A stretch of DNA of 64,000 nt from Rheinheimera sp. SA_1 (GCF_001669775.1 NZ_LXWK01000018.1:310001-374000), one strand, 5' to 3'; shown: positions 33,754-43,926, counted from the first letter of the stretch. Made by a program: numbers and translations. The notes: generated by a model not told the origin, from the letters alone.

Positions 33754-35169
33754 ATGTTTGCCAAAAATTTATTGAGATCGACCCTGCTATTCAGTATGGC
33801 TGTGCTGCCATTGACCAGCGCCGCCAGCAGTCCCGCTGTGCAGGTGAAGGTGAAACCCAGCAGCCAAGCGGCTGAAACCACTGAAAAATTCACCCCAACC
33901 CAGCTCAAAGCAGATTTACAAAGCCTGCGTGATTTTATCGACGCCACCCATCCTGACATCAGTCATTCGGCCTCGCCGCAGCAGCTGGCACAAGCCTTTG
34001 CCAGCATTGAAAACAGCCTGACCAAACCGATGACCACCAACGAATTCTGGCATCAGACCGCTAAGCTGAATCCGCTGTTTAATGACGCGCATTGGTCGGT
34101 GAATCTGCCGGAAGCGGATGCCGATATGCAGCAACTGATCAAAAAAACCGGCGGCGTGTTTCCGCTGGAAGTGCATATGCGGCCAGATGGCGAACTGACT
34201 GTGCTGGCGCTGGCTGGTGGCGGCGAGACGCCATGGCGCGGTGCCACCATCGAGAGTATTAATGGCGTGCTGGCACCGGTGCTTAGCCGTCAGTTGTTAG
34301 CACTGCGCCATGGCGATACACCGCTAAACCGGGCCAATTTGCTCGGGCCGTCTTTTCAGCTGTATTACGCCAGTCTTTTTGGTTCGCCTGCTGAATTCAG
34401 CTTGCAGTTAAAACTAAACGACAAAATCAGTGAAGTAAAACTACCAGCCAGCAAGCAGGCTGCTGTCATTGGCAAAACCAGCGAAAATTTCCTCGATAAT
34501 TTCAGTTACCGCGCGATCAACGCCAATACCGCTTATCTGAAACTCGGTACCTTCTATTGGCCGGATGAACAACAGATTGGCACTTTTACCAAAGAAGCTT
34601 TTACTCAAATCCAACAATCCGGCGCGAACACGCTGATTATTGATGTGCGGGAAAACCGGGGTGGTAACGATTCGGCCTGGATTGACCATCTGATGCCTTA
34701 TTTGGCAGACCAGCCATTTCGGGTGGGCTCGCACAGCAAAAAGAAAGTGATCGCCAGCCGCGCCAGTGCCACTGAACCTGCAGGTCTGGTGATCGAAAGC
34801 GAATTTAAAACCTGGTATCAACCGCAATTGAAAAATCCGCTGCGTTTTCAGGGCAAAGTGGTGGTGTTGACCGGACGGCGCACTTACTCTTCAGCAGTGC
34901 AATTTAGCAACGTGATGCAGGATTTTGGTTTTGCCGCACTGGTCGGTGAAGGCAGTTATGCCCGTTCACGCAGCACCGGCGGCATTCAATTTTTTACATT
35001 GCCACACAGTAAATTAGACATCATTGTGCCAAGATTTTGGGCGGCAAGGCCACAAGGCGGATTTACCGAACAACTGCTAACGCCTGACTGGTTGATGCCG
35101 GATGATGTAACAGCCCCCGAAGCGCTGGTGCAGGCTGTTACTGCCCGGTTGCAGCCTCAGTCGCAGTGA
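33754..35169 (+). CDS. Exported S41 family (C-terminal processing type) peptidase
   Basis: The 471-residue protein has a signal peptide (MFAKNLLRSTLLFSMAVLPL, cleavage near residue 24). An all-helical N-terminal region (45-120) and a region where a PDZ-like domain may sit (130-235) follow. The S41 catalytic core (about 250-450) has TLIIDVRENRGGND (293-306) and GRRTYSSAVQF, the serine-carrying loop (S379/S380). The usual catalytic lysine position is not certain by eye. Substrates are unknown. The ATG at 33754 has GGAAAAAAG upstream. It ends 5 bp from the convergent TPR gene. Confidence 0.85.
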   Translation: MFAKNLLRSTLLFSMAVLPLTSAASSPAVQVKVKPSSQAAETTEKFTPTQLKADLQSLRDFIDATHPDISHSASPQQLAQAFASIENSLTKPMTTNEFWHQTAKLNPLFNDAHWSVNLPEADADMQQLIKKTGGVFPLEVHMRPDGELTVLALAGGGETPWRGATIESINGVLAPVLSRQLLALRHGDTPLNRANLLGPSFQLYYASLFGSPAEFSLQLKLNDKISEVKLPASKQAAVIGKTSENFLDNFSYRAINANTAYLKLGTFYWPDEQQIGTFTKEAFTQIQQSGANTLIIDVRENRGGNDSAWIDHLMPYLADQPFRVGSHSKKKVIASRASATEPAGLVIESEFKTWYQPQLKNPLRFQGKVVVLTGRRTYSSAVQFSNVMQDFGFAALVGEGSYARSRSTGGIQFFTLPHSKLDIIVPRFWAARPQGGFTEQLLTPDWLMPDDVTAPEALVQAVTARLQPQSQ

Positions 35170-35174
35170 GGTTT

Positions 35175-36386
35175 TTATTCCATCACCATTTGTTCCAGTG
35201 CATGCAATTTTGCCTGGTACATTTGGCGGTTGGCCGGGTCGTAACTGTATTGCAATGCCTCATGCAGGGCACGTCTGGCAGATTCAGGCTGGCCCAGTTG
35301 AAATTGCAGCTTGGCCAACGCCAGATTCGCTTTGTGCAGATAAGGGGCTTTTTTTAGTAACTTTTCATAATAGTACACCGCATCGGCAGTTTTGTTGTCT
35401 CGCTCGGCCTGATAAGCCAGATAAAACCAGACATAAGGATTATCGTCATCAGCCAGACGCAGTTGGTTGTTGAGCCTATCGATCAATGGCTGGTTTTGCA
35501 TTTGGTCTGCCAGCACCAGGTAATTGCTGGCCAAAGTGACAGGTTGAGATGAATAACGCATACCGAACTCATACCACTGCTGCGCCGCCAGCAAATCGCC
35601 TTTGCGTCGGTACAATATCGCAATCAGATTGATGCTTGCGCTGTAGTGAGGATCCTGGCGCAGGGCTGCCCGGCTTAGCCAGTATGCCTGATTCAGATCA
35701 CCGGCCAAAAATGCATCGGCTGCCAAGTTGTTATAGATCATCGCTTCAAAATGCCTGTTGTCCAGCTTGGCACCAAGCCGATCTAAGCGCCCGGGAAAAT
35801 AATCAACAGCAACGGCGGTTCGTTGAAACTTCATAACGCCTTCGTCTTTAAGCGGATTTTGTTCGAACAAATAACTACGCACATGCGCTGAACTCAGCAC
35901 AATGTTGGCTGAAATATCCAACACCGGTTCGGCATAACTGGCGCGGTACCCTACTTCTATATCTACCAGCTGTGCCAGTGCCGTCACCAACAACGCCAAC
36001 GATACGCAATTACCGGTCATATTGGCCATGGTAACGCTGGCCATCGTGTTTTTACCTTCGTAGTTAAAGTTCACCAGATGATGTTCAAGATACCGATACA
36101 ATCGCTGGTGTGGTGCCAGTTCCTGCTGCGCCGGGGCGTTGAAAAATGCCAGAAAATGCTGTTGTTGCGCGGCAGTGAGCCGGTAAAAATCGCTGGTTGC
36201 CGGCAGCTGAACTTTTTGACCAGCAGTTGGCGCAAACCAATGCTCGCTTGTCGCTGGCAAAATTGGTGCATTGTTGACTATCAGAGGTTGGCGGGCGCAA
36301 CTGCTCAGCAGCACGGCACAACACAACAGCAGTTTGGTGTTCAGCCATCCGGTTTGTCTGCCCGTTTTCAAAGCCATTTGCATCAT
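35175..36386 (-). CDS. Lipoprotein with transglutaminase-like and TPR regions
   Basis: The 403-residue protein has a lipobox ending LLSSC (C30). Residues 80-200 resemble a transglutaminase-like fold, with MTGNCVSLALLVTALAQLV around the potential catalytic cysteine and SSAHVRSYLF around a histidine. Residues 205-400 are tetratricopeptide repeats (AYWLSRAALRQDPHYSASIN and the C-terminal KANLALAKLQFQLGQPESAR). It probably acts in the periplasm as a scaffold or cysteine protease-like protein. I do not know a named homologue. It is divergent from sstT and convergent with the S41 gene. Confidence 0.7.
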   Translation of the reverse strand: MMQMALKTGRQTGWLNTKLLLCCAVLLSSCARQPLIVNNAPILPATSEHWFAPTAGQKVQLPATSDFYRLTAAQQQHFLAFFNAPAQQELAPHQRLYRYLEHHLVNFNYEGKNTMASVTMANMTGNCVSLALLVTALAQLVDIEVGYRASYAEPVLDISANIVLSSAHVRSYLFEQNPLKDEGVMKFQRTAVAVDYFPGRLDRLGAKLDNRHFEAMIYNNLAADAFLAGDLNQAYWLSRAALRQDPHYSASINLIAILYRRKGDLLAAQQWYEFGMRYSSQPVTLASNYLVLADQMQNQPLIDRLNNQLRLADDDNPYVWFYLAYQAERDNKTADAVYYYEKLLKKAPYLHKANLALAKLQFQLGQPESARRALHEALQYSYDPANRQMYQAKLHALEQMVME

Positions 36387-36559
36387 CCATCGCCTTCTTT
36401 ATAAATATTGTTACGTTCCTATAACCTTGATAACAGAAAACCCCTATTTGATTCCAGTAGTTTTTGCCCTGAATGCGACAAAAAATGCGCCGGGCTCTGG
36501 TTGCCAGCCATTACCTTTACCGGCACAATCGGGCGCAGGGAAAAACAAGGCAACTCAAC

Positions 36560-37759
36560 ATGACAACCACAACAAAAACAACAAGCAGCTTTGGGCTGGT
36601 TCCACAAATTATTCTGGGGATTTTCTGCGGGGTGGCACTCGCCAGCTGGTCGGCGGAAGCTGGTCAGGCCGTCGCAATATTCGGCGCGCTGTTTGTAAAA
36701 GCACTCAAAGCAGTGGCGCCTATTCTGGTGTTTATTCTGGTAGCTTCCTCTATCGCCAATCGAAAAATTGGTGGCGCCAGCAACATGAAACCCGTGTTGA
36801 TACTGTATTTAACCGGTACTTTTTTGGCGGCATTGACCGCAGTTGCCGCCAGTTTTTTATTTCCTACCACCTTAGTGCTGGCCGGTACCGCTGAAGCGGT
36901 GACACCGCCAGAAGGTATCGGTCAGGTGATTAAAACGGTGTTATTTCAGGTGGTCGACAACCCAATTAACGCACTACTAACCGGCAACTTTATCGGTGTG
37001 CTGGCCTGGGCTATCGGTTTAGGTCTGGGGTTACATCATGCCAATAAAACCACCAAACAAGTATTTGCCGATGTGTCGCATGGCGTGTCGATGCTGGTGA
37101 CTTTTATTATCAAACTGGCACCTATTGGTATTTTTGGTCTGGTCGCGGAAACTGTAGCGACGACCGGTTTTGCTGGTTTAGCCAGTTATGGCCAACTGCT
37201 TACGGTGTTAGTTGGTTCTATGTTGTTGATTGCTTTGGTAGTTAACCCCGCACTGGTTTATGTCACCACCCGCAAAAACCCGTACCCACTGGTGTTTACT
37301 TGTCTGCGTGAAAGCGGCATTCCGGCGTTTTTTACCCGCAGTTCAGCTGCCAATATTCCGGTCAATATGCAGCTGGCTGAAAAGCTGAAACTGGACGAAG
37401 ACACTTATTCTGTGTCAATTCCACTGGGCGCGACCATCAATATGGCCGGTGCCGCCATTACCATTACGGTGCTCACGTTAGCCACAGTGCATACGCTGGG
37501 TATTCAAGTTGATTTTGCCACTGCGATGTTATTAAGCGTGGTGGCGTCGATTTCCGCCTGCGGCGCTTCCGGTGTCGCCGGTGGTTCGCTGCTGCTGATC
37601 CCACTGGCTTGTGGCTTATTTGGTATTTCCAGTGACGTATCGATGCAGGTGGTAGCGATTGGCTTTATTATTGGCGTGGTACAGGATTCCTGTGAAACCG
37701 CACTAAACAGTTCCACTGATGTGGTGTTTACTGCAGCGGTTTGTCAGGCGAAAGCATAA
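36560..37759 (+). CDS. sstT: Sodium-driven serine/threonine transporter
   Basis: From ATG 36560 the protein has 399 residues, the normal SstT length; the longer frame from 36473 lacks signal logic, while AAGG lies 9 bases before 36560. It belongs to the dicarboxylate/amino acid:cation symporter family, with eight or more helices. Signature segments are [38 protein letters not shown] and [16 protein letters not shown]. It imports L-serine and L-threonine with sodium. Serine is the carbon skeleton for cysteine, which makes its place between the two sulfate assimilation blocks sensible, though not proof of a link. Confidence 0.95.
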   Translation: MTTTTKTTSSFGLVPQIILGIFCGVALASWSAEAGQAVAIFGALFVKALKAVAPILVFILVASSIANRKIGGASNMKPVLILYLTGTFLAALTAVAASFLFPTTLVLAGTAEAVTPPEGIGQVIKTVLFQVVDNPINALLTGNFIGVLAWAIGLGLGLHHANKTTKQVFADVSHGVSMLVTFIIKLAPIGIFGLVAETVATTGFAGLASYGQLLTVLVGSMLLIALVVNPALVYVTTRKNPYPLVFTCLRESGIPAFFTRSSAANIPVNMQLAEKLKLDEDTYSVSIPLGATINMAGAAITITVLTLATVHTLGIQVDFATAMLLSVVASISACGASGVAGGSLLLIPLACGLFGISSDVSMQVVAIGFIIGVVQDSCETALNSSTDVVFTAAVCQAKA

Positions 37760-37768
37760 TCATTACAA

Positions 37769-37797
37769 GGGCTGCCGTTTGCGCAGCCCATTTTTTT
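37769..37797 (+). terminator. Terminator of sstT
   Basis: GGGCTGC (37769-37775) pairs with GCAGCCC (37783-37789) and is followed by A and seven T residues. It begins 9 bases after the sstT stop codon. Confidence 0.93.
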
Positions 37798-37933
37798 GCG
37801 GCAACCTTGGTTGTTGGCGACAACGCTGAGCCTGTCTGTAGTCCTGCTGTTATTACTGCTGCCGATATTCTGCAGAACTGCGCTATGCTAATTCCATTTA
37901 GTTATATCTGAGTGCAATCCCTTCTTGGATTCA

Positions 37934-37949
37934 GGACGTTTAGACGTCT
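37934..37949. promoter_or_regulatory. MetJ-box-like tandem site upstream of cysG
   Basis: GGACGTTT and AGACGTCT stand directly in tandem. The second is identical to the 8-bp MetJ box AGACGTCT and the first matches at 6 of 8 positions. The site is 55 bases before the cysG start codon. Related single boxes precede cysJ (27693-27700) and the small frame at 32321 (32248-32255). Regulation by MetJ or a similar factor is inference. Confidence 0.5.
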
Positions 37950-38003
37950 AATATCCATACTGCAGATAAAAAGCGACCCAAACCATGGGAGCAGGAGCCA
38001 AGC

Positions 38004-39425
38004 GTGCAGTACTTACCGATTTTCACCAACCTCAAAGGCAAAGCCGTATTGCTGATCGGCGGCGGCCATGTGGCGCTGCGTAAAGCCCGCACTTTGCTGA
38101 GCGCTGGAGCGGTATTGACAGTAGTCTCCCATCAATTTGAAGCCGAATTTTATGACTGGCAACAACAGCAACAAGCCCGGTTGATCCAGGGTGATTTCGA
38201 CGATTCGCAGCTATCCGGCCACTGGCTGGTATTGGCCGCCACCGATGATGATGCGGTAAATGCCGCGGTACATCAGGCCGCTAGCGCCCGGCAGATTTGG
38301 GTCAATACCGTTGATGATCAGGACAAGTGCGAGTTTATCTTCCCGTCGATTATCGACCGCTCCCCGATTTTAGTCGCCATCTCCAGCGGTGGTACCGCAC
38401 CCGTGCTTGCAAGACGCCTGCGCGAAAAACTGGAAACTTTATTACCCCAGCATCTCGGGCCTTTGGCTGAATTAGTGGGTAAGTTTCGCGGTCAGGTGCA
38501 GCAAAAACTGCAGGGCTTTGCTGAACGGCGGCAATTCTGGGAAAAAGTTTTTAATTCTAATATTGTTAGCCTGGTACAAACCCAGCAGCTGGATGCCGCC
38601 GAAACTGAGCTAGCCCAGTCGCTTGACGAGCATCAAACGTCCAAAGGCGAAGTGTATGTAGTCGGTGCAGGCCCGGGTGACCCTGAGCTATTAACACTCA
38701 AAGCGTTGCAACTGATGCAACAAGCGGACGTGGTAGTGTATGACTATCTGGTGTCAGAACCCATTATGCAGTTGGTACGCCGCGACGCTGAACTGATTTG
38801 CGTGGGCAAAAAAGCCGGTGCGCATTCGGTGGCGCAGGAACATACCAATCAGCTGTTGATTGATTTAGCCCTGGCCGGTAAAAAAGTCTGCCGGTTAAAA
38901 GGTGGCGATCCGTTCATTTTTGGCCGTGGCGCTGAAGAAATTGAAGTGTTATTGCCACATCAAATTCCGTTTCAGGTGGTGCCGGGCATCACCGCCGCCG
39001 CCGGTTGTGCCGCTTATGCCGGTATTCCGCTGACCCATCGCGATTACGCGCAGGCGGTGCAGTTTGTCACCGGCCATTGCCAGAAAGACGGCAAAGAGCC
39101 GGATTGGCACAGCTTAAGCCGGCCCAATCAAACCTTAGTGATTTATATGGGGTTGATGAAATCGGCCCATATTCAGGCGCAGTTACTCGCAGCCGGTCGC
39201 GCAGCGGATACCCCGGTAGCAATTTTAGAAAATGGCACCCGTCCAGAGCAGCGGGTGATCACAGGTACTTTGGCGCAACTGGCTGAATTGATTGAACAAC
39301 ATCAGGTGCAATCCCCGGCGTTATTGGTGATTGGCGAAGTGGTGGCGCTGCAAAGCAAACTGGCCTGGTATGGCAAACAACCAACTGCTGCGGTATTTGC
39401 GCAGCCGCTGGCGAGCCTGGCCTGA
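38004..39425 (+). CDS. cysG: Siroheme synthase (multifunctional CysG)
   Basis: The 473-residue protein starts with GTG at 38004 and reads MQYLPIFTNLKGKAVLLIGG. Residues 1-200 form the precorrin-2 dehydrogenase/sirohydrochlorin ferrochelatase part (GGGHVALRKAR, then FIFPSIIDRSPILVAISSGG). Residues from about 215 form the uroporphyrinogen-III methyltransferase part (VYVVGAGPGDPELLTLKALQ, GGDPFIFGRGAEE, TGHCQKDG). It makes siroheme for CysI. GGAG lies about 10 bases upstream. It heads a plus-strand run with cysD, cysN, cysC and cysQ. Confidence 0.96.
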   Translation: MQYLPIFTNLKGKAVLLIGGGHVALRKARTLLSAGAVLTVVSHQFEAEFYDWQQQQQARLIQGDFDDSQLSGHWLVLAATDDDAVNAAVHQAASARQIWVNTVDDQDKCEFIFPSIIDRSPILVAISSGGTAPVLARRLREKLETLLPQHLGPLAELVGKFRGQVQQKLQGFAERRQFWEKVFNSNIVSLVQTQQLDAAETELAQSLDEHQTSKGEVYVVGAGPGDPELLTLKALQLMQQADVVVYDYLVSEPIMQLVRRDAELICVGKKAGAHSVAQEHTNQLLIDLALAGKKVCRLKGGDPFIFGRGAEEIEVLLPHQIPFQVVPGITAAAGCAAYAGIPLTHRDYAQAVQFVTGHCQKDGKEPDWHSLSRPNQTLVIYMGLMKSAHIQAQLLAAGRAADTPVAILENGTRPEQRVITGTLAQLAELIEQHQVQSPALLVIGEVVALQSKLAWYGKQPTAAVFAQPLASLA

Positions 39426-39484
39426 ACTTGATACAAGATTGAAATACATAGCATTTATTCGTTTTTAAATTGAGGGTCATCCCT

Positions 39485-40387
39485 GTGCAAACCTTAACCC
39501 ATTTACAACAACTGGAAGCCGAAAGCATCCAGATCTTCCGCGAAGTGGCCGCCGAATTCGATAACCCGGTGATGCTGTATTCGATTGGCAAAGACTCGTC
39601 GGTGCTGTTGCATCTGGCGCGTAAAGCCTTTTACCCGGGCAAAATTCCGTTTCCGCTGCTGCATGTTGATACCAATTGGAAGTTTCGCGAAATGATTGAA
39701 TTTCGTGACAAACTCGCCGCGAAATACGGTTTTGATCTGCTAGTGCATAAAAACCCGGATGGTCTGGCGATGAACATCAGTCCTTTTGTACACGGCAGCG
39801 CCAAACACACTGACATTATGAAAACCGAAGGCCTGAAACAGGCGCTGAACCACTACGGTTTTGACGCGGCTTTTGGGGGCGCCCGCCGTGATGAAGAGAA
39901 ATCCCGTGCCAAAGAGCGGATTTATTCATTTCGCGACCAATACCATCGCTGGGATCCAAAAAATCAGCGGCCAGAGCTGTGGCACACCTACAACGGTCAG
40001 GTGAATAAAGGTGAAAGTATCCGGGTATTCCCACTGTCTAACTGGACCGAACTCGACATCTGGCAATATATCTATCAGGAAAATATCGAAATTGTGCCTT
40101 TGTATCTGGCGGCATACCGGCCGGTGGTCGAGCGCAACGGTACTTTGTTGATGGTTGACGATGAGCGGATGCCGCTGGAGCCGGGTGAAGTGCCAGAGCA
40201 GAAACTGGTGCGGTTCCGGACTTTAGGTTGTTACCCGCTGACCGGCGCCATTGAATCGGACGCCGACAGCTTAACCGGCATTATCGAAGAGATGTTGTTA
40301 TCGCGCTCTAGCGAGCGACAAGGCCGGGTGATTGACCACGATTCCAGTGGTTCGATGGAAAAGAAAAAACGTGAGGGCTATTTCTGA
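39485..40387 (+). CDS. cysD: Sulfate adenylyltransferase subunit 2
   Basis: From GTG 39485 ([20 protein letters not shown]) the protein has 300 residues. The PP-loop SIGKDSS lies at 33-39, and [20 protein letters not shown] is the family signature. With CysN it forms APS from ATP and sulfate. GAGGG about 9 bases upstream supports the GTG. The frame could begin five codons earlier with TTG, but that codon coincides with the ribosome-binding site. It overlaps cysN by 1 base (TGATG). Confidence 0.95.
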   Translation: MQTLTHLQQLEAESIQIFREVAAEFDNPVMLYSIGKDSSVLLHLARKAFYPGKIPFPLLHVDTNWKFREMIEFRDKLAAKYGFDLLVHKNPDGLAMNISPFVHGSAKHTDIMKTEGLKQALNHYGFDAAFGGARRDEEKSRAKERIYSFRDQYHRWDPKNQRPELWHTYNGQVNKGESIRVFPLSNWTELDIWQYIYQENIEIVPLYLAAYRPVVERNGTLLMVDDERMPLEPGEVPEQKLVRFRTLGCYPLTGAIESDADSLTGIIEEMLLSRSSERQGRVIDHDSSGSMEKKKREGYF

Positions 40388-41814
40388 TGTCAGTCGCTAT
40401 TGAATTAGAACAACTGGGGATTGAAGAATACCTCAAACAGCAACAGCATAAGTCTCTGCTGAAGTTTTTAACTTGTGGCTCGGTCGATGATGGCAAAAGC
40501 ACCTTAATTGGCCGCTTGTTGCATGACAGCGCGCAGATTTATGAAGATCAGCTGGCTGCTTTGCATAAAGACAGCAAAACCCACGGTACTACGGGCGAAA
40601 CCATCGATTTGGCGCTGCTGGTCGACGGCTTACAAGCCGAGCGCGAACAAGGCATCACCATTGATGTGGCGTATCGTTATTTCTCGACGTCCAAGCGTAA
40701 ATTTATTATCGCTGACACGCCGGGCCATGAGCAGTACACCCGCAATATGGCGACCGGCGCGTCGAATTGCGACCTCGCCATTATTCTGGTCGATGCCCGT
40801 TATGGCGTGCAAACCCAGACCCGCCGCCATAGTTTTATCTGTGCTTTGCTCGGTATTAAGCATTTTGTTGTCGCCATTAATAAAATGGATTTAGTCGGTT
40901 TTGCTGAAGATCGTTACGAGCAAATCAAACAGGATTATCTGGCGTTTGCGGCGCAGCTGGGTGCGCAGAACAAAAATGGCCCGAGCATCGATTTTGTGCC
41001 GCTGTCGGCGCTCAACGGCGACAACGTGGTCAATCGCTCCACCCAAAGCCCTTGGTATGTTGGCCCGACTTTGCTGGAAAAACTGGAAAATGCACCGGTC
41101 ACTGGTTTTAATTTAACTGGCGAAGCGCGGTTGCCAGTGCAGTATGTCAATCGGCCGAATTTAGATTTTCGCGGTTTTGCCGGCACTATTGCCGCTGGTG
41201 AATTTAAAGTCGGTGATGCGATTACCGCTTTACCATCGGGCAAAAGTTCAGTGATTAAATCGATTGTGACATTTGATGGCGAGCTACCGTCGGCCTTTGC
41301 TGGTCAGGCGGTGACTTTGACGCTGACCGATGAAATTGATATCAGCCGCGGTGATGTGATAGTGCCAAAACAACATCACGCCAGCTTGTCGAACCGCATT
41401 CTGGCCAAAGTGGTTTGGATGCACGAAGAGCCGTTGGTACTGGGTAAAAGCTACAACATTAAACTCGCCACCAAAAAGGTGGCCGGCAAAGTGACGGCCA
41501 TTGCCCATGCCATTGATGTGAATACGCTGGCCGAGTTCCAGGCGGAAACTCTGGGCTTAAACGGTATCGCGCTGGTCGAACTGGAGCTAACCGAAGCTAT
41601 TGTGTTTGACCCGTATAGCCAGAATCGCGACACCGGTGGTTTTATCTTTATCGACCGCTTAAGCAATATCACCGTTGGTGCCGGTTTGGTCGACAGTGCT
41701 TTGGCCACAGTGCAATCGCAGACGCAATTCAGCGACTACGAACTGGAACTGAACGCTTTTGTGCGCAAACATTTCCCACATTGGCAAGCGCTGGATATTT
41801 CAAAACTGAAATAA
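40387..41814 (+). CDS. cysN: Sulfate adenylyltransferase subunit 1 (GTPase)
   Basis: This 475-residue translation-factor-like GTPase drives APS formation by CysD. The GTPase motifs are [10 protein letters not shown] (31-40), the [13 protein letters not shown] switch region, [13 protein letters not shown], and INKMDLV. Two beta-barrel domains follow. No CysC domain is fused at the C-terminus, so APS kinase is supplied by the separate cysC. It is translationally coupled to cysD. Confidence 0.96.
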   Translation: MSVAIELEQLGIEEYLKQQQHKSLLKFLTCGSVDDGKSTLIGRLLHDSAQIYEDQLAALHKDSKTHGTTGETIDLALLVDGLQAEREQGITIDVAYRYFSTSKRKFIIADTPGHEQYTRNMATGASNCDLAIILVDARYGVQTQTRRHSFICALLGIKHFVVAINKMDLVGFAEDRYEQIKQDYLAFAAQLGAQNKNGPSIDFVPLSALNGDNVVNRSTQSPWYVGPTLLEKLENAPVTGFNLTGEARLPVQYVNRPNLDFRGFAGTIAAGEFKVGDAITALPSGKSSVIKSIVTFDGELPSAFAGQAVTLTLTDEIDISRGDVIVPKQHHASLSNRILAKVVWMHEEPLVLGKSYNIKLATKKVAGKVTAIAHAIDVNTLAEFQAETLGLNGIALVELELTEAIVFDPYSQNRDTGGFIFIDRLSNITVGAGLVDSALATVQSQTQFSDYELELNAFVRKHFPHWQALDISKLK

Positions 41815-41824
41815 TGTTAACTTC

Positions 41825-41876
41825 GGGGTCAGAGTCAATTGTTAACAAAAATCTGTTAACAATTGACTCTGACCCC
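41825..41876. repeat. REP-like long hairpin between cysN and cysC
   Basis: Arms of 23 nt (41825-41847 and 41854-41876) pair perfectly around the loop AAAATC. The arm begins GGGGTCAGAGTCAATTG, the same as the element before ilvG at 21403. It starts 10 bases after the cysN stop and ends 35 bases before cysC, so it lies within the presumed cysDNC transcript and may affect cysC output. Confidence 0.9.
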
Positions 41877-41911
41877 ACAATTAACAACTGTCCCAATTAT
41901 TTGGAAATTTT

Positions 41912-42508
41912 ATGAGCAATATTGTCTGGCAACAGCATCAGGTTAGCCGCGCCGACCGCGAAGCACAGAAGCAGCAACAGGCTGTGGTGTTGTGGTTTAC
42001 CGGTTTAAGTGGTGCCGGGAAGTCGACAGTGGCAGGTGCTCTGGAACAGGCGTTGCTGGCACAGGGTGCGCACACTTACCTGCTGGATGGTGACAACGTA
42101 CGCCATGGCTTATGTGCCGATTTAGGTTTTTCCGAAGCGGACCGTAGTGAGAATTTACGCCGGGTTGGTGCTGTCGCAGGGTTGATGGTCGATGCTGGCT
42201 TAATAGTGCTGAGCGCCTTTATTTCGCCGCTGCAAAGCCAACGTGATGCAATTCGTCAGGCCTTGCCAGAAGGAAAGTTTATAGAAGTTTATGTTGCGAC
42301 ATCGCTGGAAGAATGCGAAAAACGCGACGTCAAAGGGTTATATCAAAAAGCCCGCCGCGGTGAAATTAAAAACTTTACCGGCATTTCTGATCCATACGAA
42401 GCCCCGGAGCAGGCCGATATTGTGCTGGATACCGGTTTGTTGTCGTTGGATGAAAGCGTGCAACAACTGCTGCAGTTACTGCGCGAGCGTGGCATCATCA
42501 GGGCATAA
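41912..42508 (+). CDS. cysC: Adenylylsulfate (APS) kinase
   Basis: The 198-residue kinase phosphorylates APS to PAPS. The P-loop is GLSGAGKST at 31-39, followed by [31 protein letters not shown] and the [20 protein letters not shown] lid region. All are complete and of usual length. It is followed 24 bases later by cysQ. Confidence 0.96.
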   Translation: MSNIVWQQHQVSRADREAQKQQQAVVLWFTGLSGAGKSTVAGALEQALLAQGAHTYLLDGDNVRHGLCADLGFSEADRSENLRRVGAVAGLMVDAGLIVLSAFISPLQSQRDAIRQALPEGKFIEVYVATSLEECEKRDVKGLYQKARRGEIKNFTGISDPYEAPEQADIVLDTGLLSLDESVQQLLQLLRERGIIRA

Positions 42509-42532
42509 CCTCAAGTGTAGGAACAGATAGCA

Positions 42533-43315
42533 ATGACGCCAACCATCCAGCAACTAAACCACTGGTTACCGCAGATCCGCCGGATTGCTGTTGCCGCCGG
42601 TGACGCCATTTTAACGATTTATAATCAACCCGAAGCCGTCGCAGTGCAGCATAAATCCGACGACAGCCCATTAACCGCCGCCGATTTAGCCGCGCATCAG
42701 CTGATTATGCGTGAGTTAACCTCATTAACACCGGACATTCCGGTGCTATCAGAAGAAGCAGCGGACATCCCCTGGTCTGTCCGTCAGCAGTGGCATAGCT
42801 ACTGGCTGGTCGACCCGCTGGATGGCACCAAAGAATTTATCAAACGTAATGGCGAATTTACCGTCAATATCGCGCTGATTGTGGCGGGCGAACCGGTGCT
42901 TGGAGTGATCCATGCACCGGTGCTGGAAAAAACCTACAGCGCTGTATTGGGCCTTGGCGCTTTTGTTGCTGATGCCAAAGGTGAGCGTCAAATCCATGCC
43001 GTCACACCAACACCAGGTGAAACCGTGCGCTTGGTCGGTAGCAAAAGCCATTATCAGCCGGAAGTCGAAAGCTATTTAGCACAGTTCCCTCAACATGAAT
43101 TAGTCGCAGTCGGCAGCTCGTTAAAATTCTGCATGGTGGCCGAAGGCACGGCACATATCTACCCACGCTTTGGCCCGACCATGCTCTGGGACACCGGTGC
43201 TGGTCACGCCATTGCGGTGGCTGCAGGTGCGTCAGTGCAATACGTGGGTATCGAAGGCCCGGCGTATCAGCGTGAAAATTTGTTGAATGGGAATTTTATT
43301 GTGCAGGTCGCATAA
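42533..43315 (+). CDS. cysQ: 3'(2'),5'-bisphosphate nucleotidase
   Basis: This 260-residue inositol monophosphatase-family enzyme dephosphorylates PAP, the inhibitory by-product of CysH. Metal-binding motifs are EE (74-75), DPLDGTKEF (94-102) and, near the C-terminus, WDTGAGHAIAVAAGA. The position right after cysC fits removal of PAP during sulfate assimilation. AGGAACAG upstream supports the ATG. Confidence 0.95.
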   Translation: MTPTIQQLNHWLPQIRRIAVAAGDAILTIYNQPEAVAVQHKSDDSPLTAADLAAHQLIMRELTSLTPDIPVLSEEAADIPWSVRQQWHSYWLVDPLDGTKEFIKRNGEFTVNIALIVAGEPVLGVIHAPVLEKTYSAVLGLGAFVADAKGERQIHAVTPTPGETVRLVGSKSHYQPEVESYLAQFPQHELVAVGSSLKFCMVAEGTAHIYPRFGPTMLWDTGAGHAIAVAAGASVQYVGIEGPAYQRENLLNGNFIVQVA

Positions 43316-43473
43316 AGCCTTAGTTCGAAGCGAGTAGCAACGATGCAAATTATCTCAGCTTAATCGTCGTAAATACTGCTGTTGTTTCAACCGCTGGCAA
43401 CCGATAATAGCACTATAGTCAAAAGGGTGCGCTGCAACGGGCAGTGCGGGCTGAATGTGCCACGGGGATCGGA

Positions 43474-43926
43474 ATGAAGCTGCTACGTCATCTGCATAAA
43501 GCGCCACTTCGGGTGCTGCGGCTGCAGCGTCGCAAAAGTATGATCCGGATCCGCTTTAGCATGGTCCGATTGAAAATTGCGTTAGCGCAGGAAAAAGACG
43601 AAACCCGGCAGATGCTGCGGATTTACCAGCATTATGTCACCGGCGATGTTAGTAAGACCGATTTGGCACGTGCCAACGCCCAATTAGCCGATGTACTGCG
43701 GGCCACTGGCCTTGGCATTTTTGCGGTATTGCCTTTTGCGCCGATCACCATTCCCATTATCGTTAAACTTGGCCGCAAGCTCGGCATTGAAGTGTTGCCA
43801 AGCGCATTTACGCCGCAAGGTAAACGCCGTGCCGCCAGGATCCATCGGATGCGCCGTACAGCACGAAGCAGACCATCATCGCTGATGAGCGACCATGCAT
43901 CAGCAGGCACCGACAAAGAGCCATAA
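43474..43926 (+). CDS. Small LETM1-like protein
   Basis: The 150-residue protein starts MKLLRHLHKAPLRVLRLQRR, is very basic at both ends, and carries one hydrophobic segment (about 85-110, GLGIFAVLPFAPITIPIIVK). This is followed by LGIEVLPSAFTPQGK, the order seen in the core of LETM1-type ribosome- or membrane-associated proteins (a hydrophobic helix with LPF, then LPS-F). The bacterial function is unknown. The ATG at 43474 follows GGGGATCGG. A terminator follows directly. The assignment is by pattern only. Confidence 0.6.
   Translation: MKLLRHLHKAPLRVLRLQRRKSMIRIRFSMVRLKIALAQEKDETRQMLRIYQHYVTGDVSKTDLARANAQLADVLRATGLGIFAVLPFAPITIPIIVKLGRKLGIEVLPSAFTPQGKRRAARIHRMRRTARSRPSSLMSDHASAGTDKEP

Noticed and set aside
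36271-36894. 207-codon frame upstream of and overlapping sstT
   Set aside because: It runs out of frame through the sstT coding region, whose protein is clearly recognisable.
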